Part shown: positions 33,409 through 43,341 of the stretch, piece by piece
Position numbering within the stretch: the stretch's first letter is position 1
Layout: the number at the start of each line of letters is the position of its first letter
Assembly (NCBI GenBank): GCA_018402345.1
Contig: JAGYIV010000010.1
Coordinates: 558,001-622,000, forward strand
Source of the DNA: Terrimicrobiaceae bacterium
GTDB taxonomy: Bacteria > Verrucomicrobiota > Verrucomicrobiia > Chthoniobacterales > Terrimicrobiaceae
Direction of reading: 5' to 3'
Length of the DNA stretch: 64,000 bases
The notes under the pieces: model-generated
The model's input: only the letters and a program-made list of their open reading frames with translations
What the model was told of the DNA's origin: nothing
Database searches by the model: none
Made by a program: the position numbers and the translations under genes

Positions 33409-35691
33409 TTAATTTATATATTCAGAAAGCCCCGGGCTCTCTGGCCAAATTTGAATCGTTATGGGAAACCGCTTTCTCATTTTGCGAAGTTCATCGACAT
33501 AGACTTGGTTCAGAAACCGAATGTCTTCCTCTTCGACAACAGGTGGTAAAATTTCCGGCATTTTAGAGTAGCGACGATCATTCTTCTTCAGGTATTTGAC
33601 CTGTTCGATCGCATTGTGCAGCGAGAGAACTCCGCCGGAAAATTCCAATTTGAAATTTTTATTATCATCCTCCTTGGCTGTTGCGGTTTCATGGATTATA
33701 TCGAGTCCGAGCCATCGAAACATTTCAGCATCATAAAATTCTTTATTTTTTGTATACTCTTCAAGAAAATAGATGCGAATATTTTCTGCAGGAAAAACTT
33801 TGAAATAATTGTCGATGTGCTCGGAATAAAAACCAATATCCACCAGGCCGAATTTCTTTTCGAGATGTCGAATTCGATCATTCGTGCCAATACGCCCCAT
33901 GCGGAATTGATGAAAAAACGCCGAGATGGCGCGAAATGTCGGATGCCGTAGAATGATGAGTATTTTGGTGTCTGATCCCAAAAGGGTTCTTATTGTTTCG
34001 GGTATGGGCTGAAACTTCTGCCCAACTGGAACAAAGTCTTTTGAGCTTCGTTCCGTCCATAGATATCCTGGAGTTGCATCAAGTCTGTAAGCGGCATCGG
34101 CACCCAGAGAAAATCGCGCGAGGTAGGATTCCATGTCGCGAAAGCAATTGGGCTTGATGAAAAAATTGAGTTCTTTTTCAGGGGGCAGATAAATCTCAGG
34201 GTGCGCCGCCAAGCGAGTGGCGAGTGTTGTAGATCCCGCCTTTTGAGCCCCAGCAATAATTAAATTTGGCCTAAGATCGGATTTGGCACCATTTTCTTGA
34301 ATAAATATTTTAAATGATGTTAATTCCTCACTGCTGATTATTTTTAAATCAATATTCCTAATTTTAAACTTCCCTTCGCAGGCTAAGGGGTCGATACGCA
34401 AAACAGATTTGATCTGAGAGTCGGATGGCAAAACAAACCTCAAAAGGTTGTTTCCTACGCGGACAGGAATTTTTATCGTTCGACTTTCTGAAAAACGCTC
34501 ATCTCCATGTATTTGATAATACACTTTGGCGATGGATTTCACATCGGCTTCCAGTTCGAATTCCAAAGAATGTGTTTTGCCTTCTTGAATGCCTACATTA
34601 GGGAAGTAAAAAGAAGGGTCTGGACCTGTGGCCCGAAAACTTCCCCCAGAGTCCAGTATCTCAATATGCTGGTTGGATTTACAATCTCCCAAATCCCCCC
34701 AATTCAGGGGATTCGCTTGCACCTTTTGGAACCAAGTTTCATAAACATTGCGGTGATACCGATAAGAAAACTGCGCCGTGTATGCTTTGATAAAATTAGC
34801 AGGTGGAGCATAGTTTGTTTTTCCGTAATGAATATGTGCCATTGGTTTGGAATAACTATCAGATGATACCTTGCACAAGTAACGCTCGGCGTTACTGCCA
34901 ATCACATAGTCCGGGCACATCAAGTCCACCAAATCCAGTTGCATCGTTGCGCTGCGAACATAGACCACATCGCGAAAAACCGGGGCGAAGAATGGAAGAG
35001 CGTATTTGATGAAGCTGTCACCAAAAATCAAAAGCCGCTTTTTTGTGAGAGACTTGTGATGATGAACAATGCATACATTGTTTGTATTTCCCGGGAGGGA
35101 AATGCGATTGTCAAAGGTCTGCAACGGGAACTTGGGCTTGAGGAACTCTTCGGGCACCAAATCCTTGAGTTTGAGCATATCGGCCAAATCTCCGCGCTGT
35201 TTTTCCAACACGCGGTCGAAAAACTCGGAAACATCATATTGGAAACCCCATTTATCCAACACCTGTTGTGTCAAGGCCAGCGTTCCAAAATCCGTCATAT
35301 GCGAATCCAACATGCGAAAAACTGGCTGTGCCTGATGAAGTTCTTTAAGGGATTCAGATGGATACAACACTTTATCCGCTAGTGATAGTTGCGCCGAGAC
35401 ATAGCGACTGAGGAACAGGCTCTGTATGCGATCATGCCATGGCGGCGGCACCTTTTCTTTAAGAACGACCTCTTTCGATGGAAAGATCAAATGGTAATAG
35501 GGGATTCCTCGCTCCGACAAGAGAAAGTGGCGCTGGTCCAGATTATTAGAAAAATTAGAGATATCTTGAGGTGAGGGAGTTAAATCACCTGTGGAAAAGG
35601 CAAATGACTTTTGTCCGCCACCATAGAGAAAAAGTTGGCCATCCAGGCCAACCAGCACATTGCTTTCAATAGTTCCAGGTAATTTATTCAT
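33409..35691 (-). CDS. Fusion of AlgX/AlgJ-like SGNH domain and sulfotransferase
   Basis: Encodes 760 residues. Residues 1-300 resemble AlgX/AlgJ-type polysaccharide O-acetyltransferase domains: VGLDGQLFLYGGG at the start, YYHLIFPSKEVVL, the catalytic D-x-H in LDSHMTDFG (D129, H131) and the nucleophile in LIFGDSFIKY (S226). Residues about 340-460 form a beta-rich linker. Residues 475-750 are a PAPS-dependent sulfotransferase: NLIIAGAQKAGSTTLATRLA is the 5'-phosphosulfate loop and ILRHPTFRAISAFFHQ the 3'-phosphate site. No signal peptide is obvious, so both activities would be cytoplasmic, unlike periplasmic AlgX. It overlaps the upstream GT gene by 4 nt. It suggests one protein that acetylates and sulfates a glycan precursor, but acetyl transfer is an inference. 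Confidence 0.82.
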   Translation of the reverse strand: MNKLPGTIESNVLVGLDGQLFLYGGGQKSFAFSTGDLTPSPQDISNFSNNLDQRHFLLSERGIPYYHLIFPSKEVVLKEKVPPPWHDRIQSLFLSRYVSAQLSLADKVLYPSESLKELHQAQPVFRMLDSHMTDFGTLALTQQVLDKWGFQYDVSEFFDRVLEKQRGDLADMLKLKDLVPEEFLKPKFPLQTFDNRISLPGNTNNVCIVHHHKSLTKKRLLIFGDSFIKYALPFFAPVFRDVVYVRSATMQLDLVDLMCPDYVIGSNAERYLCKVSSDSYSKPMAHIHYGKTNYAPPANFIKAYTAQFSYRYHRNVYETWFQKVQANPLNWGDLGDCKSNQHIEILDSGGSFRATGPDPSFYFPNVGIQEGKTHSLEFELEADVKSIAKVYYQIHGDERFSESRTIKIPVRVGNNLLRFVLPSDSQIKSVLRIDPLACEGKFKIRNIDLKIISSEELTSFKIFIQENGAKSDLRPNLIIAGAQKAGSTTLATRLAAHPEIYLPPEKELNFFIKPNCFRDMESYLARFSLGADAAYRLDATPGYLWTERSSKDFVPVGQKFQPIPETIRTLLGSDTKILIILRHPTFRAISAFFHQFRMGRIGTNDRIRHLEKKFGLVDIGFYSEHIDNYFKVFPAENIRIYFLEEYTKNKEFYDAEMFRWLGLDIIHETATAKEDDNKNFKLEFSGGVLSLHNAIEQVKYLKKNDRRYSKMPEILPPVVEEEDIRFLNQVYVDELRKMRKRFPITIQIWPESPGLSEYIN

Positions 35692-38600
35692 GAGGAGACA
35701 CCTGATATTGAACGACCTTCCTTGCCCCCATGCTGCAAGTAATGAACGAGCGAGGGGATTGAGGGAATTAAATTCGAAACATCCACATTTGTTTCCAAAT
35801 AGGTAGAAACTGAGAAATGCTCGCTAGGATCAAGGCCAAGAACATCTCCAAACAGCACAAAATGAGTTGCCGGATTCATGCTATTAGGCAGAAGTAATCC
35901 GGCTATTCTTTGGTAAAAACTTTTATCAAACAAACTGCTACTTTGACACAAATTCACCCAGGGAGAAAGTTTTTCGTATCGCATCGCATAATATTGACTG
36001 TGTCGAGAGTATTTTTTTCTAAAATTCAACTCTCTGTAGGAAATTTCCCGAATATGAGAATGCTTTCCATTTTCAGTTACTGGGAATGAAACCGCAACCT
36101 CTTTGCCTGCAAATTTCGGTAACAATCCAAAGACACGCTCTAGAGCGTGCGCCCATTTACCATCACTTCCAGTCGCGGCTATCGAATTTTCTGTAAAAAA
36201 TCTACTAGTAATTTCCTCATAATTATTTACCAATATTTTTAATAAATTACCCCTTATCCAAAACATTGTGCCAGCAAAAAAACCCCATTCCTCCTTGGGC
36301 CAGCCTACTTTTATTGCATCAAGTATTTTTTCGACATTGGGGCGGTTGGGTTTCATTACTTTTGGTGCGGAACGATACATACATTCGGATCCAACCATCC
36401 CGATTGAGTTTTTATATAACAGTTCATCCAATACTTTTTCCACCAGTTCGCTAGTCCCTAACACTCCGTCCAAAAGCAGCCTGCCCAAAATCTCCCCGGC
36501 TTCGGTCTTATTGTTTTTAGTGTGCAATTTTAGAACCGCATCGTAGCGCCAAAGGGCATGCTCATGAACGGCATGAAGAAAAGGCAACACATCCATACCG
36601 ATGTTGCTTACGGGAATAATTTGCAAACGGGAGAAATTCGAAGTAGCTCTTTCCAAGAGGGGAACAATCTCAGTAGGACATGTAAGATACAGATCATATT
36701 CATGATGAATGTTCTGCAGATATTTTGTAATAATCTCCCAGCGATTTATATAAAAAACATGCGCACAAACAGCGATTCTTGGACTCGAAGAGTTTTTATT
36801 GGATTCAAGTGGTTTTTTAACACGCCCATTTTTATTTGAAGTATCGCTCAGCAATAATTGCAATGACTTATCAAACAATGGCCCGGGTTCAGGCAACAAA
36901 TCATCATCCAAATCCAGAGAGTAAGGAATCCGAGCCTGATCCAGCGTGTGGATGGTATTGTCCGTCTTGTCTTGAGACATCGCGTTCCGTTGTATGATGG
37001 CGCCATCGATCATTTTCTCCCGCGCACTCGCTATAAGCATATCGGGGGTCATTCGGAGATAAGTGACATTTCGCTCCACCGAGTTGCGGGTTCGCTCCCA
37101 AACGCGGATATGGGTGGAACTGGGGTCTTGGCGCAAATCCGGGCTCGCCGGGCACACAACTGCGACCCTCTTGCGGCTTTGGGGCGACAAAGGTCGTTTT
37201 TTTTCACCCCCCTCGCACAATACATCGCTGTAGATGTTTAAATATCCTGCCGCCATCTGCTCGGCACTATTGGCGCGGCCATAGCCCGCCTGCCAATCTT
37301 CAAGAGCCTGCTCCGTTCTTTCGTATTCCCGCTCATCGAAGGCAATTCGAAGAATTTCCTCATACAACTTGGAGATTTGGCGATGATCCAAAACCCACCC
37401 CGCCCCGCTGCGGCGCACGCGGTCTGCCACATTCGGAAAATCCAACACGGCTGCGGGGAGTCCGACAGACCACAACTCGGTGAGCGTGTGGCAGTAGGTC
37501 TCATCCCAAACAGAAAAAATAATGCCCAGATGCGGTTGAACCTCGCGGGCCTTTTCTGCAAATTTGTGTCGCTCATAGGCACCATGAGTCACAATGCCTT
37601 TTTTCGGCTTTTCTCCAATTAAGCGCCCAAGGATATGAAATTCCAGTCGCCCAGCTTCGTCGTGCTCAATCAATGCCCGGATAATCTCAAGCCCTTTAAC
37701 CGCTTGTATGTGTCCTGGCACCAGAATACGAAGAGGCTCTCTTGGGCTTGGCTTTTGGCGGATGCGGTGGAACTCGGTAAAATTCCGCCCATGGGGAATC
37801 ACCACGAAGCGATCGGCTTGCAACCTTGGCATGGCGTCCAGAATCACCTGTCGGGCGCTGTCGGCCGTGGTTATAAAGGCCTCACAATGCTCCAAGGCAG
37901 CCTGAAATCTCTCTCGCCAAAACGCCAACCAAGTCCCGTGCGGGGTGGGCAACGCATCCTTGGGCCACAGGCTCTCGCGGTAGACGGACCCTTCCGCCAA
38001 ATAAGTATTTCCCAGAAAAACGCTCGTGTCGTCGATCAGCTTGAATGTGGACGAGAGCGCGTAAAAATCATGAAACGAATAGATGACTTTCGCACCCAAC
38101 TGGCGCGCCAAGCGTGGCAGCGAGAGTCCGTGCCAACCCAGATGCCGGATATGCACGAGGTCGAAATCGAACCCCTGCAACCAGCTCGACACCACAGTGT
38201 CATATTCCGACGAGTTGTGCGTGAGGGAATCCACGGGTTCCAGTAATCGGCGGGACTGGACAGTGTGGAGGTTCCCATCATGGTCCATACGACTCAACTC
38301 GAGAATCTTGCTGTCGCAGCGCAGCACCCAGCCCTCGATCACACCGCAAAGAGCCTGCATCAAATCCCGATTGGTCTGGGGGGTGCCGCCTGTCTTTGTG
38401 GACACAACAAAGAGAACCCGAGGAATCCAAGCTTTTTCCGGCCGTTCGGTGCAATCTTGCACGGCAAGGCGGGCTCTGTAGCGTGCTGCAGCGATCTTAT
38501 TACAGGTGCGAAAGACTCGAATAGCCTTGCCATATTCCGGATACCGCTCGTCCACCACAGTGCGCCCGGCTACTAACAACTCTGTCTTGGCTTCCCCAAA

Positions 38601-40121
38601 GCTCTTGGAGCGGTCGTGGAAAACATAGGTGCAGTCGTCGATGATGTGTTGCCAGCCCGCCCGGACGGCCCGCATGCAGAAATCGTTCTCCTCGCCGTAG
38701 CCGCGAGGGAAGGCCTGCGCATCCAACATCCCAATGCTCTTTATGCAGTCCCGATTGATAAACATGCAAAACCCATTGCCTGTGGGCACCCGTGGATACA
38801 ACCCCAGGCTGCGGCGGCGGAATGCCCGAGCGTAGGAAATCTCGTCAACACCTTCTGGTAGCTTATTGTCGTTGCCCATCTGCGGTGCGGAAAACGCTCC
38901 CGCCCGGTCGGACATGGCTGTGACTGTGGCAATCCGGGGCGCGGAATACGCGGCCACTAGCATGCTCTCAAGCCAACGCGGCGTGACTCGGGCGTCGGAG
39001 TTCAATAGAACGACATCTTCCTCAGCAGCTTCCTCGATACCGCGATTGACTGTGCGCGTGAAGCCGCAATTTTCGCTGTTCTTCAATATCCGAATGTTCG
39101 ATGTCTTCTCATGCAGCGAAAGAATTTCCGCGATTTTTGGATCCGTCGAACAGTCATCGATCAAAAGGATTTTTGCGAATTCCGGCGTGTAGGCCAAAAG
39201 GCGCTCGATACAAATTCGCAAATCCTCCGCCGCATTATGGATCGGGACAATGATGGTGACTGGGCGATGGGGAATGCGATCCGTGATCCTGATGCGATCC
39301 GGAGTGGATCGCTTGCCTTCCACCTCAAAAGCCTCGGAAAAAGTGCCATCCGGAAATCGCAGGGAAATCGAATGCTTTCCTTCATCTAAATAGGCTGCAG
39401 GATTTGGAAAAATGATGCCTCCCAATCCATGGGACAAGCGGGCATTTTTAAGATCCATCCGGGATTCTTTGTTTCTTGTCGTGGTAAAGAAGATTTGATC
39501 TAAAAAAACCTCGACCTCAAAGACATCCCCCCGCTGGTTAAGGTTGACGCACCACCCTCGGATAAAATTATCCTGTGCATTCTCGATATTTGACTTGAAT
39601 AGCGGAGCTTTTTCCTCTGGCGAGTGGCCAATTTCGTTTTGCCGATTCGTGGCGTGCTCTTCTCTGGAAGCAGGGGAATTCGGCTGGTCGTCGATTGGGA
39701 ACTGCATCGAATCCAATGCATCTTGGGCAGTTGGTCCCAGTTGTCGCCCCTCGGAGATACCGCGGGAAAGATAGTGGCCAAGCGGTTCGATGCCCGCCGA
39801 CTTGATGTCCTCGTTTTGGTCCAAATACCGCGCGAGATCAAAAAGCGGGTGTGGGTTGCGCTGCTGTCGCCACCCTTCCTGAAGGTAATCCAGAAGCGGG
39901 CATTCCGGGAGCTTGGAGGGGTCATTGAACTGGGCGAGGTAAAACTGCCTATCGAAAAGACCGCAGGGATTCCGCCCAAGTTTGATCCCGATCCGCAGGA
40001 AGTGGTCGAGAGGTTCAAGCCCCGAGTATGACACATCCGGATACTCCGAGGAATACCACTGCGGGTCAAAAAGCCCCGATTCTGTGATGATCTGCTTTTC
40101 AGATTCTGACAGTGTCCTCAT
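35688..40121 (-). CDS. 1477-residue multidomain glycosyltransferase (GT2 + GT4 + RgpF-like)
   Basis: The start MRTLSESEKQIITESGLFDP is shared with the gene at 19066. Order of domains: DPxxYL modules (15-125); a beta-sandwich (about 165-270, WCVNLNQRGDVFEVEVFLDQ); a GT2 domain (about 285-560, VTIIVPIHNAAEDLRICIER, LNSDARVTPRW, EENDFCMRAVRAGW); a GT4-type domain (about 565-960, GGTPQTNRDLMQAL, VPGHIQAVKGLEIIRALIEH, a late TLTELWSVGLP); the start of another GT4-like segment (AVVCPASPDLRQDPSSTHIR); an RgpF-type rhamnan-synthesis domain (about 1125-1370, SNIGMDVLPFLHAV, LKLHTKNNK, WGFFAGTMFWIRG); and a last DPxxYL module. RgpF domains add rhamnose branches or side groups in streptococcal rhamnan, so rhamnose is a likely building block. 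Confidence 0.85.
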   Translation of the reverse strand: MRTLSESEKQIITESGLFDPQWYSSEYPDVSYSGLEPLDHFLRIGIKLGRNPCGLFDRQFYLAQFNDPSKLPECPLLDYLQEGWRQQRNPHPLFDLARYLDQNEDIKSAGIEPLGHYLSRGISEGRQLGPTAQDALDSMQFPIDDQPNSPASREEHATNRQNEIGHSPEEKAPLFKSNIENAQDNFIRGWCVNLNQRGDVFEVEVFLDQIFFTTTRNKESRMDLKNARLSHGLGGIIFPNPAAYLDEGKHSISLRFPDGTFSEAFEVEGKRSTPDRIRITDRIPHRPVTIIVPIHNAAEDLRICIERLLAYTPEFAKILLIDDCSTDPKIAEILSLHEKTSNIRILKNSENCGFTRTVNRGIEEAAEEDVVLLNSDARVTPRWLESMLVAAYSAPRIATVTAMSDRAGAFSAPQMGNDNKLPEGVDEISYARAFRRRSLGLYPRVPTGNGFCMFINRDCIKSIGMLDAQAFPRGYGEENDFCMRAVRAGWQHIIDDCTYVFHDRSKSFGEAKTELLVAGRTVVDERYPEYGKAIRVFRTCNKIAAARYRARLAVQDCTERPEKAWIPRVLFVVSTKTGGTPQTNRDLMQALCGVIEGWVLRCDSKILELSRMDHDGNLHTVQSRRLLEPVDSLTHNSSEYDTVVSSWLQGFDFDLVHIRHLGWHGLSLPRLARQLGAKVIYSFHDFYALSSTFKLIDDTSVFLGNTYLAEGSVYRESLWPKDALPTPHGTWLAFWRERFQAALEHCEAFITTADSARQVILDAMPRLQADRFVVIPHGRNFTEFHRIRQKPSPREPLRILVPGHIQAVKGLEIIRALIEHDEAGRLEFHILGRLIGEKPKKGIVTHGAYERHKFAEKAREVQPHLGIIFSVWDETYCHTLTELWSVGLPAAVLDFPNVADRVRRSGAGWVLDHRQISKLYEEILRIAFDEREYERTEQALEDWQAGYGRANSAEQMAAGYLNIYSDVLCEGGEKKRPLSPQSRKRVAVVCPASPDLRQDPSSTHIRVWERTRNSVERNVTYLRMTPDMLIASAREKMIDGAIIQRNAMSQDKTDNTIHTLDQARIPYSLDLDDDLLPEPGPLFDKSLQLLLSDTSNKNGRVKKPLESNKNSSSPRIAVCAHVFYINRWEIITKYLQNIHHEYDLYLTCPTEIVPLLERATSNFSRLQIIPVSNIGMDVLPFLHAVHEHALWRYDAVLKLHTKNNKTEAGEILGRLLLDGVLGTSELVEKVLDELLYKNSIGMVGSECMYRSAPKVMKPNRPNVEKILDAIKVGWPKEEWGFFAGTMFWIRGNLLKILVNNYEEITSRFFTENSIAATGSDGKWAHALERVFGLLPKFAGKEVAVSFPVTENGKHSHIREISYRELNFRKKYSRHSQYYAMRYEKLSPWVNLCQSSSLFDKSFYQRIAGLLLPNSMNPATHFVLFGDVLGLDPSEHFSVSTYLETNVDVSNLIPSIPSLVHYLQHGGKEGRSISGVSS

Positions 40122-40635
40122 GCCGTGATAGAAATTCCAACCCCTAAGTTCAGCCTGCTATAGGCGCAGGACAAGGAGCGCAGGATGGTATGGAGCAGGA
40201 GCGCTCAGGCAAGAAGAAAAATGAAAAAATTGCCGACCGCGTCGCAGCCGTGGCGGTCAACCTTCGCGCAGCGCGTCTACGGCGTGATGAAGGGGCGGGT
40301 GACTGGTGGTGGGGCACGGAAGCGGAGGGCAGAATCATGGCTGGCAAAATCATTTTTTTGAAAAATTGTAGCGGCGGTCTATGACCGTCGGGGTGTAGCG
40401 GCGGTGACGGCGGTCGCCCTACGTCGAAGCGGAACCAAGAACAGCGAGAGTTCGGCGGTCATAGACCGCCGCTACAGGCGGGACGCTCGCCCTACATTTT
40501 CGTAGCGGAACCTGGAACGGGGTTCGAAGAGGGTTTCGGCGGTCATAGACCGCCGCTACAGGCGGGACGCTTCCAGTGGTCGAGATGTTTCATTTTCCGC
40601 TACGCGCTTGGAATGCAAAGCCAATACAAAGGACA
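40122..40635. repeat. Repeat-rich leader with three R2 palindromes
   Basis: No gene. Bases 40122-40200 resemble the leader at 19067-19145. Then come GGCAAAATCATTTTTTTG and R2 copies at 40368-40389, 40453-40475 and 40537-40559. The promoter of the 1477-residue enzyme must lie at its left end. Confidence 0.75.
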
Positions 40636-41049
40636 TCAGGAAATATTTGGCCACAGGCGATACCCGGCGGAACCAAAGTGCCTGTCGAAACCAAAGACAT
40701 CACGCAATCCCTGCTTCTTCATCAAGACAAAGGAAATGCAATCCGTGAACGACACAGCTTGGTCGGCAAATTTTTTCATCAGGACAAATGCTTGCGCAAA
40801 CTCCCCTTCCCCGGCTGGTAGAAAATGAATTCCAGCCCCCAGCGCATCGCGCCCCCATTCCGCGGACCATGCATAACTGGTTCTCCGCGCCAACAAGGTG
40901 GCGGTTTCGTCGAGCACATGCTCCGAGGAATAAATTTTCAGCCCTTTCTCGTGGATGTCCCTCCAAAATTCTACCGCAGGGATGTGGTATTGATCCGCTG
41001 CGATCTCTTTGGCCAAAAAAGCTCCCGTGTCGATGAAAATGGCCCTCAA
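40636..41049 (-). CDS. PIN-domain VapC-like toxin
   Basis: Encodes 137 residues. MRAIFIDTGAFLAKEIAADQ has the first D, SSEHVLDETATLLARR the E, VSFTDCISFVLMKKQG the third acidic residue and VFGFDRHFGSAGYRLWP the last. The C-terminal F-D-x-H-F-x-x-x-G-F/Y is typical of tRNA-cleaving VapC-like nucleases. Overlaps its antitoxin gene by 4 nt. Confidence 0.88.
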   Translation of the reverse strand: MRAIFIDTGAFLAKEIAADQYHIPAVEFWRDIHEKGLKIYSSEHVLDETATLLARRTSYAWSAEWGRDALGAGIHFLPAGEGEFAQAFVLMKKFADQAVSFTDCISFVLMKKQGLRDVFGFDRHFGSAGYRLWPNIS

Positions 41050-41267
41050 GATTCGTAGAGGTATTTGTCGTGGTTGAACGATAAATCCTGCGACACTTCC
41101 TGAGTCCAGGGCTGTCGCGAAAAAAATGGCTGCTTCGACTCCGTGTGTTGCTGCGAACTGGCCAAGCGACGGCGAATCAATTCGCCCAAGGAAACGCCCA
41201 AAGATCGCGCTTCCTTTCCAGCCGACTTGTAAAGGTCGTCTGGTAGTAAAATGGTAGTCCTATGCAT
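41046..41267 (-). CDS. Ribbon-helix-helix VapB-like antitoxin
   Basis: Encodes 73 residues. MHRTTILLPDDLYKSAGKEA, then RSLGVSLGELIRRRLASS, is a ribbon-helix-helix fold; the C-terminal part (TQEVSQDLSFNHDKYLYES) would bind the PIN toxin. Promoter expected in 41268-41310. Confidence 0.83.
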   Translation of the reverse strand: MHRTTILLPDDLYKSAGKEARSLGVSLGELIRRRLASSQQHTESKQPFFSRQPWTQEVSQDLSFNHDKYLYES

Positions 41268-41606
41268 ATGGCTTTCTTTAGCTATGGCTGCTTTTTAGTC
41301 AAGTATGAACTGATCAACCGGCAACTGAGCCCTCGACGCTTTGATACTCGTCCCTTTGTCTTGGCAATATCATGGATGGAAAAATCATTTTTGGGCTTTG
41401 ATTCTTTCTAAGAGCGTTTTTCCTGCAGGTAGGGCGGGAGAAATAAAAGCCTCTGCAAGCGCGCTTGCGGGGGATTTTGATTTCCCTCCGCTGACACTCT
41501 GGCGCGAGAGAGCCCTCCCTTTCTGCTTTGATGGGCATTTTATTCGTGTTCATTCGTTCTGATTGGTGGTTGAAGTTTGTCTTTGAGGAGAGCGGAGGGC
41601 GGATTA
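41268..41606. other. Spacer with the GGCAATATCATGG repeat and an AlbA-gene fragment
   Basis: No gene. 41365-41395 is another copy of the short repeat ATCATGGATGGAAAAATCAT. 41395-41435 (TTTGGGCTTTGATTCTTTCT, then AAGAGCGTTTTTCCTGCAG) is the 3' end of an AlbA-type gene like the one at 8737. Confidence 0.6.
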
Positions 41607-42068
41607 TTATTGTAGGATATTGAATTTTCTATTACTTAAAAATTTATCAGTGAGAGCGATCGATTTTATCAAGTTATGTGATAATTGAATGATTTCTCGA
41701 TAAATTTCTACCAGGTTTTCGCTCAAGTATTCATGGGCAATAATATTGCGAAGGTCCCTTATCGCAATTAACTCCTCAGCGCTGGAGATAATACCCAGTT
41801 TTTCACAAAGATTCATTCGGTCCAAAAAAGTAGGGGCATCTTCCCGCAAGAGAAATAATAGGGTTTTAATGACTTTCTGCGTATAAATATCTGAAACTCT
41901 GGAAAACTTGGAAGAAAGGGCATCCAAAGCTTCTTCTGTTTCAAAGGAAATTGGCGGCGAGAAATCAATATCTCGACACTTCGCCAGTGAGCGCTCGAAG
42001 GAGGGCAAAGCTTGCTTGAGCAGGCTCCAATTGAGATTCAACAAGTTTTCAAGATTTGAAGCGTTCAT
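41607..42068 (-). CDS. HepT-like toxin
   Basis: Encodes 153 residues, all helical. The segment AIRDLRNIIAHEYLSENL contains R-N-I-I-A-H-E-Y, the R-x4-H-x-Y motif of HepT RNases. HepT proteins are HEPN nucleases inactivated by AMPylation by the partner MntA. The partner gene overlaps upstream by 4 nt. Confidence 0.82.
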   Translation of the reverse strand: MNASNLENLLNLNWSLLKQALPSFERSLAKCRDIDFSPPISFETEEALDALSSKFSRVSDIYTQKVIKTLLFLLREDAPTFLDRMNLCEKLGIISSAEELIAIRDLRNIIAHEYLSENLVEIYREIIQLSHNLIKSIALTDKFLSNRKFNILQ

Positions 42069-42361
42069 AGGCGGACTGCGTTTTCCAAAGCTAAACTCTT
42101 AAAGGGATGGTTTTCAGATTTTCTAAAATTTACCAAGTCAATTTTTTGCTCGCCTATGTCATTGAGAATAAGCCTTCGAATCCTGTTCATGAAAAGCAGA
42201 GGTAATTTCTCTTCGGTAAGAAGCAATAGGTCGATATCACCACCTTTGCCAAAATCATCTACACGAGAACCAAATAAAAAAACATCCGCATCGGGAATGG
42301 ATTGATGTATCCGATTTTTGATAGATGAATAAATTGATTGCGACAATCTCATAAATTCCAA
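42065..42361 (-). CDS. MntA-like nucleotidyltransferase antitoxin
   Basis: Encodes 98 residues. ADVFLFGSRVDDFGKGGDID, with G-S-R and D-I-D, is the minimal nucleotidyltransferase motif GSx10DxD. MntA proteins AMPylate the tyrosine next to the HepT active site. First gene of the pair. Confidence 0.85.
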   Translation of the reverse strand: MEFMRLSQSIYSSIKNRIHQSIPDADVFLFGSRVDDFGKGGDIDLLLLTEEKLPLLFMNRIRRLILNDIGEQKIDLVNFRKSENHPFKSLALENAVRL

Positions 42362-42816
42362 ACTAACGTTTAAGTGTTAGAATTAAAAAGCGAATTTGTA
42401 AACCACGAATTTTCACGAATTTTGACGAATGGGGATCCGCCTACGCGCTACGCGGCTACGGCGTGATGGAGTTGTTAAGGACGGATTGTGGAGGACGGAT
42501 GGCTGAGTGGGAGCGAAGGAGGCTAACCTGAAGGCTGAAACTTGAAAGCTGAAGCCGGAGGCTGCCCTCGACGCTGGACTCTTTGTCCCTTTGTCTTGGC
42601 AAAATCATGGATGGCAGAATCATTTTTGGGCTTTGATTCTTTCTAAGAGCGTTTTTCCTGCAGTTGTCATTTGATACTTTTGGCGTCGGGTTTGGTAGAA
42701 GCAGGTCTTTGCAATGCGCGAGAATCACGAGATTTTTCGCCGAGCTTAATTTCTGCAACCAAGAGTTGCAGTTTCGAAAAGAATTTTATCATATCACGCT
42801 TTCTTATTGTTCTCCT
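42362..42816. other. Spacer made of gene fragments and repeats
   Basis: No working gene. 42535-42580 has ACCTGA/GCTGAA units; 42598-42632 the GGCAAAATCATGGATGGC repeat; 42632-42690 the 3' end of an AlbA-type gene; 42700-42780 a piece of a YhcG-type gene (codes for SAKNLVILAHCKDLL, compare WAKNLVILARCKD at 51611-50580). The two fragments stand in the same relative order as the genes at 50580-52095, so this is a decayed copy of that pair. Confidence 0.7.
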
Positions 42817-43341
42817 CTAACTTTCCAATAACCCAAGCCCTTTGGCCCATGCTGGCCAGATTTCTGATAAACCATGGAGCTGGATGATTTCGGTAAATTT
42901 TCCATTGTTAAAATTTTGCAGTGAAATAAGATAAACCAACCTGGCTCGATCTTTCGGGCGTCCAACAGCCATGGCAATCGCCGCCAAATACTCTGGAGAC
43001 ATGACTCGAATGGTATGCTCCTCCCAGGTCAAGACCATGGCATGTTCCACGGCTTCTTTTTCCAGTGGTGTCGAAACTGGAAGAAACTGCACGGGAAATC
43101 CATGAATGAGAATTCCCTCCTCATCAAAGTTGGTGTAACCAAATTCAGCAAGTTTCTTGAATATTGGGTCGAGGGTTACCAAAAACGCCCCATCTGGCAC
43201 ATCCAAGTAGCAAAACACATCGATGTCGCGCGTTGCCAACGGCTCCCCGTGAAAGCCTGCGGCCGTTGCTCCGCCAATGGCATATTTTTGGATGACACCA
43301 CAAGCCAACAACTTCTCCAAAACATCACAAACTTTTTGCAT
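42817..43341 (-). CDS. Nucleotidyltransferase-fold protein, AbiEii-like
   Basis: Encodes 174 residues. IQKYAIGGATAAGFHGEPLA followed by TRDIDVFCYLD is the nucleotidyltransferase pattern (G-G with T-R-D-I-D). SPEYLAAIAMAVGRPKDRAR is the conserved later segment (the K-x-x-A/R-x-K-D region). Such proteins are type IV TA toxins or related modules, transferring nucleotides to tRNA or protein. Overlaps the small upstream gene by 17 nt, which is probably its partner. Confidence 0.75.
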   Translation of the reverse strand: MQKVCDVLEKLLACGVIQKYAIGGATAAGFHGEPLATRDIDVFCYLDVPDGAFLVTLDPIFKKLAEFGYTNFDEEGILIHGFPVQFLPVSTPLEKEAVEHAMVLTWEEHTIRVMSPEYLAAIAMAVGRPKDRARLVYLISLQNFNNGKFTEIIQLHGLSEIWPAWAKGLGLLES

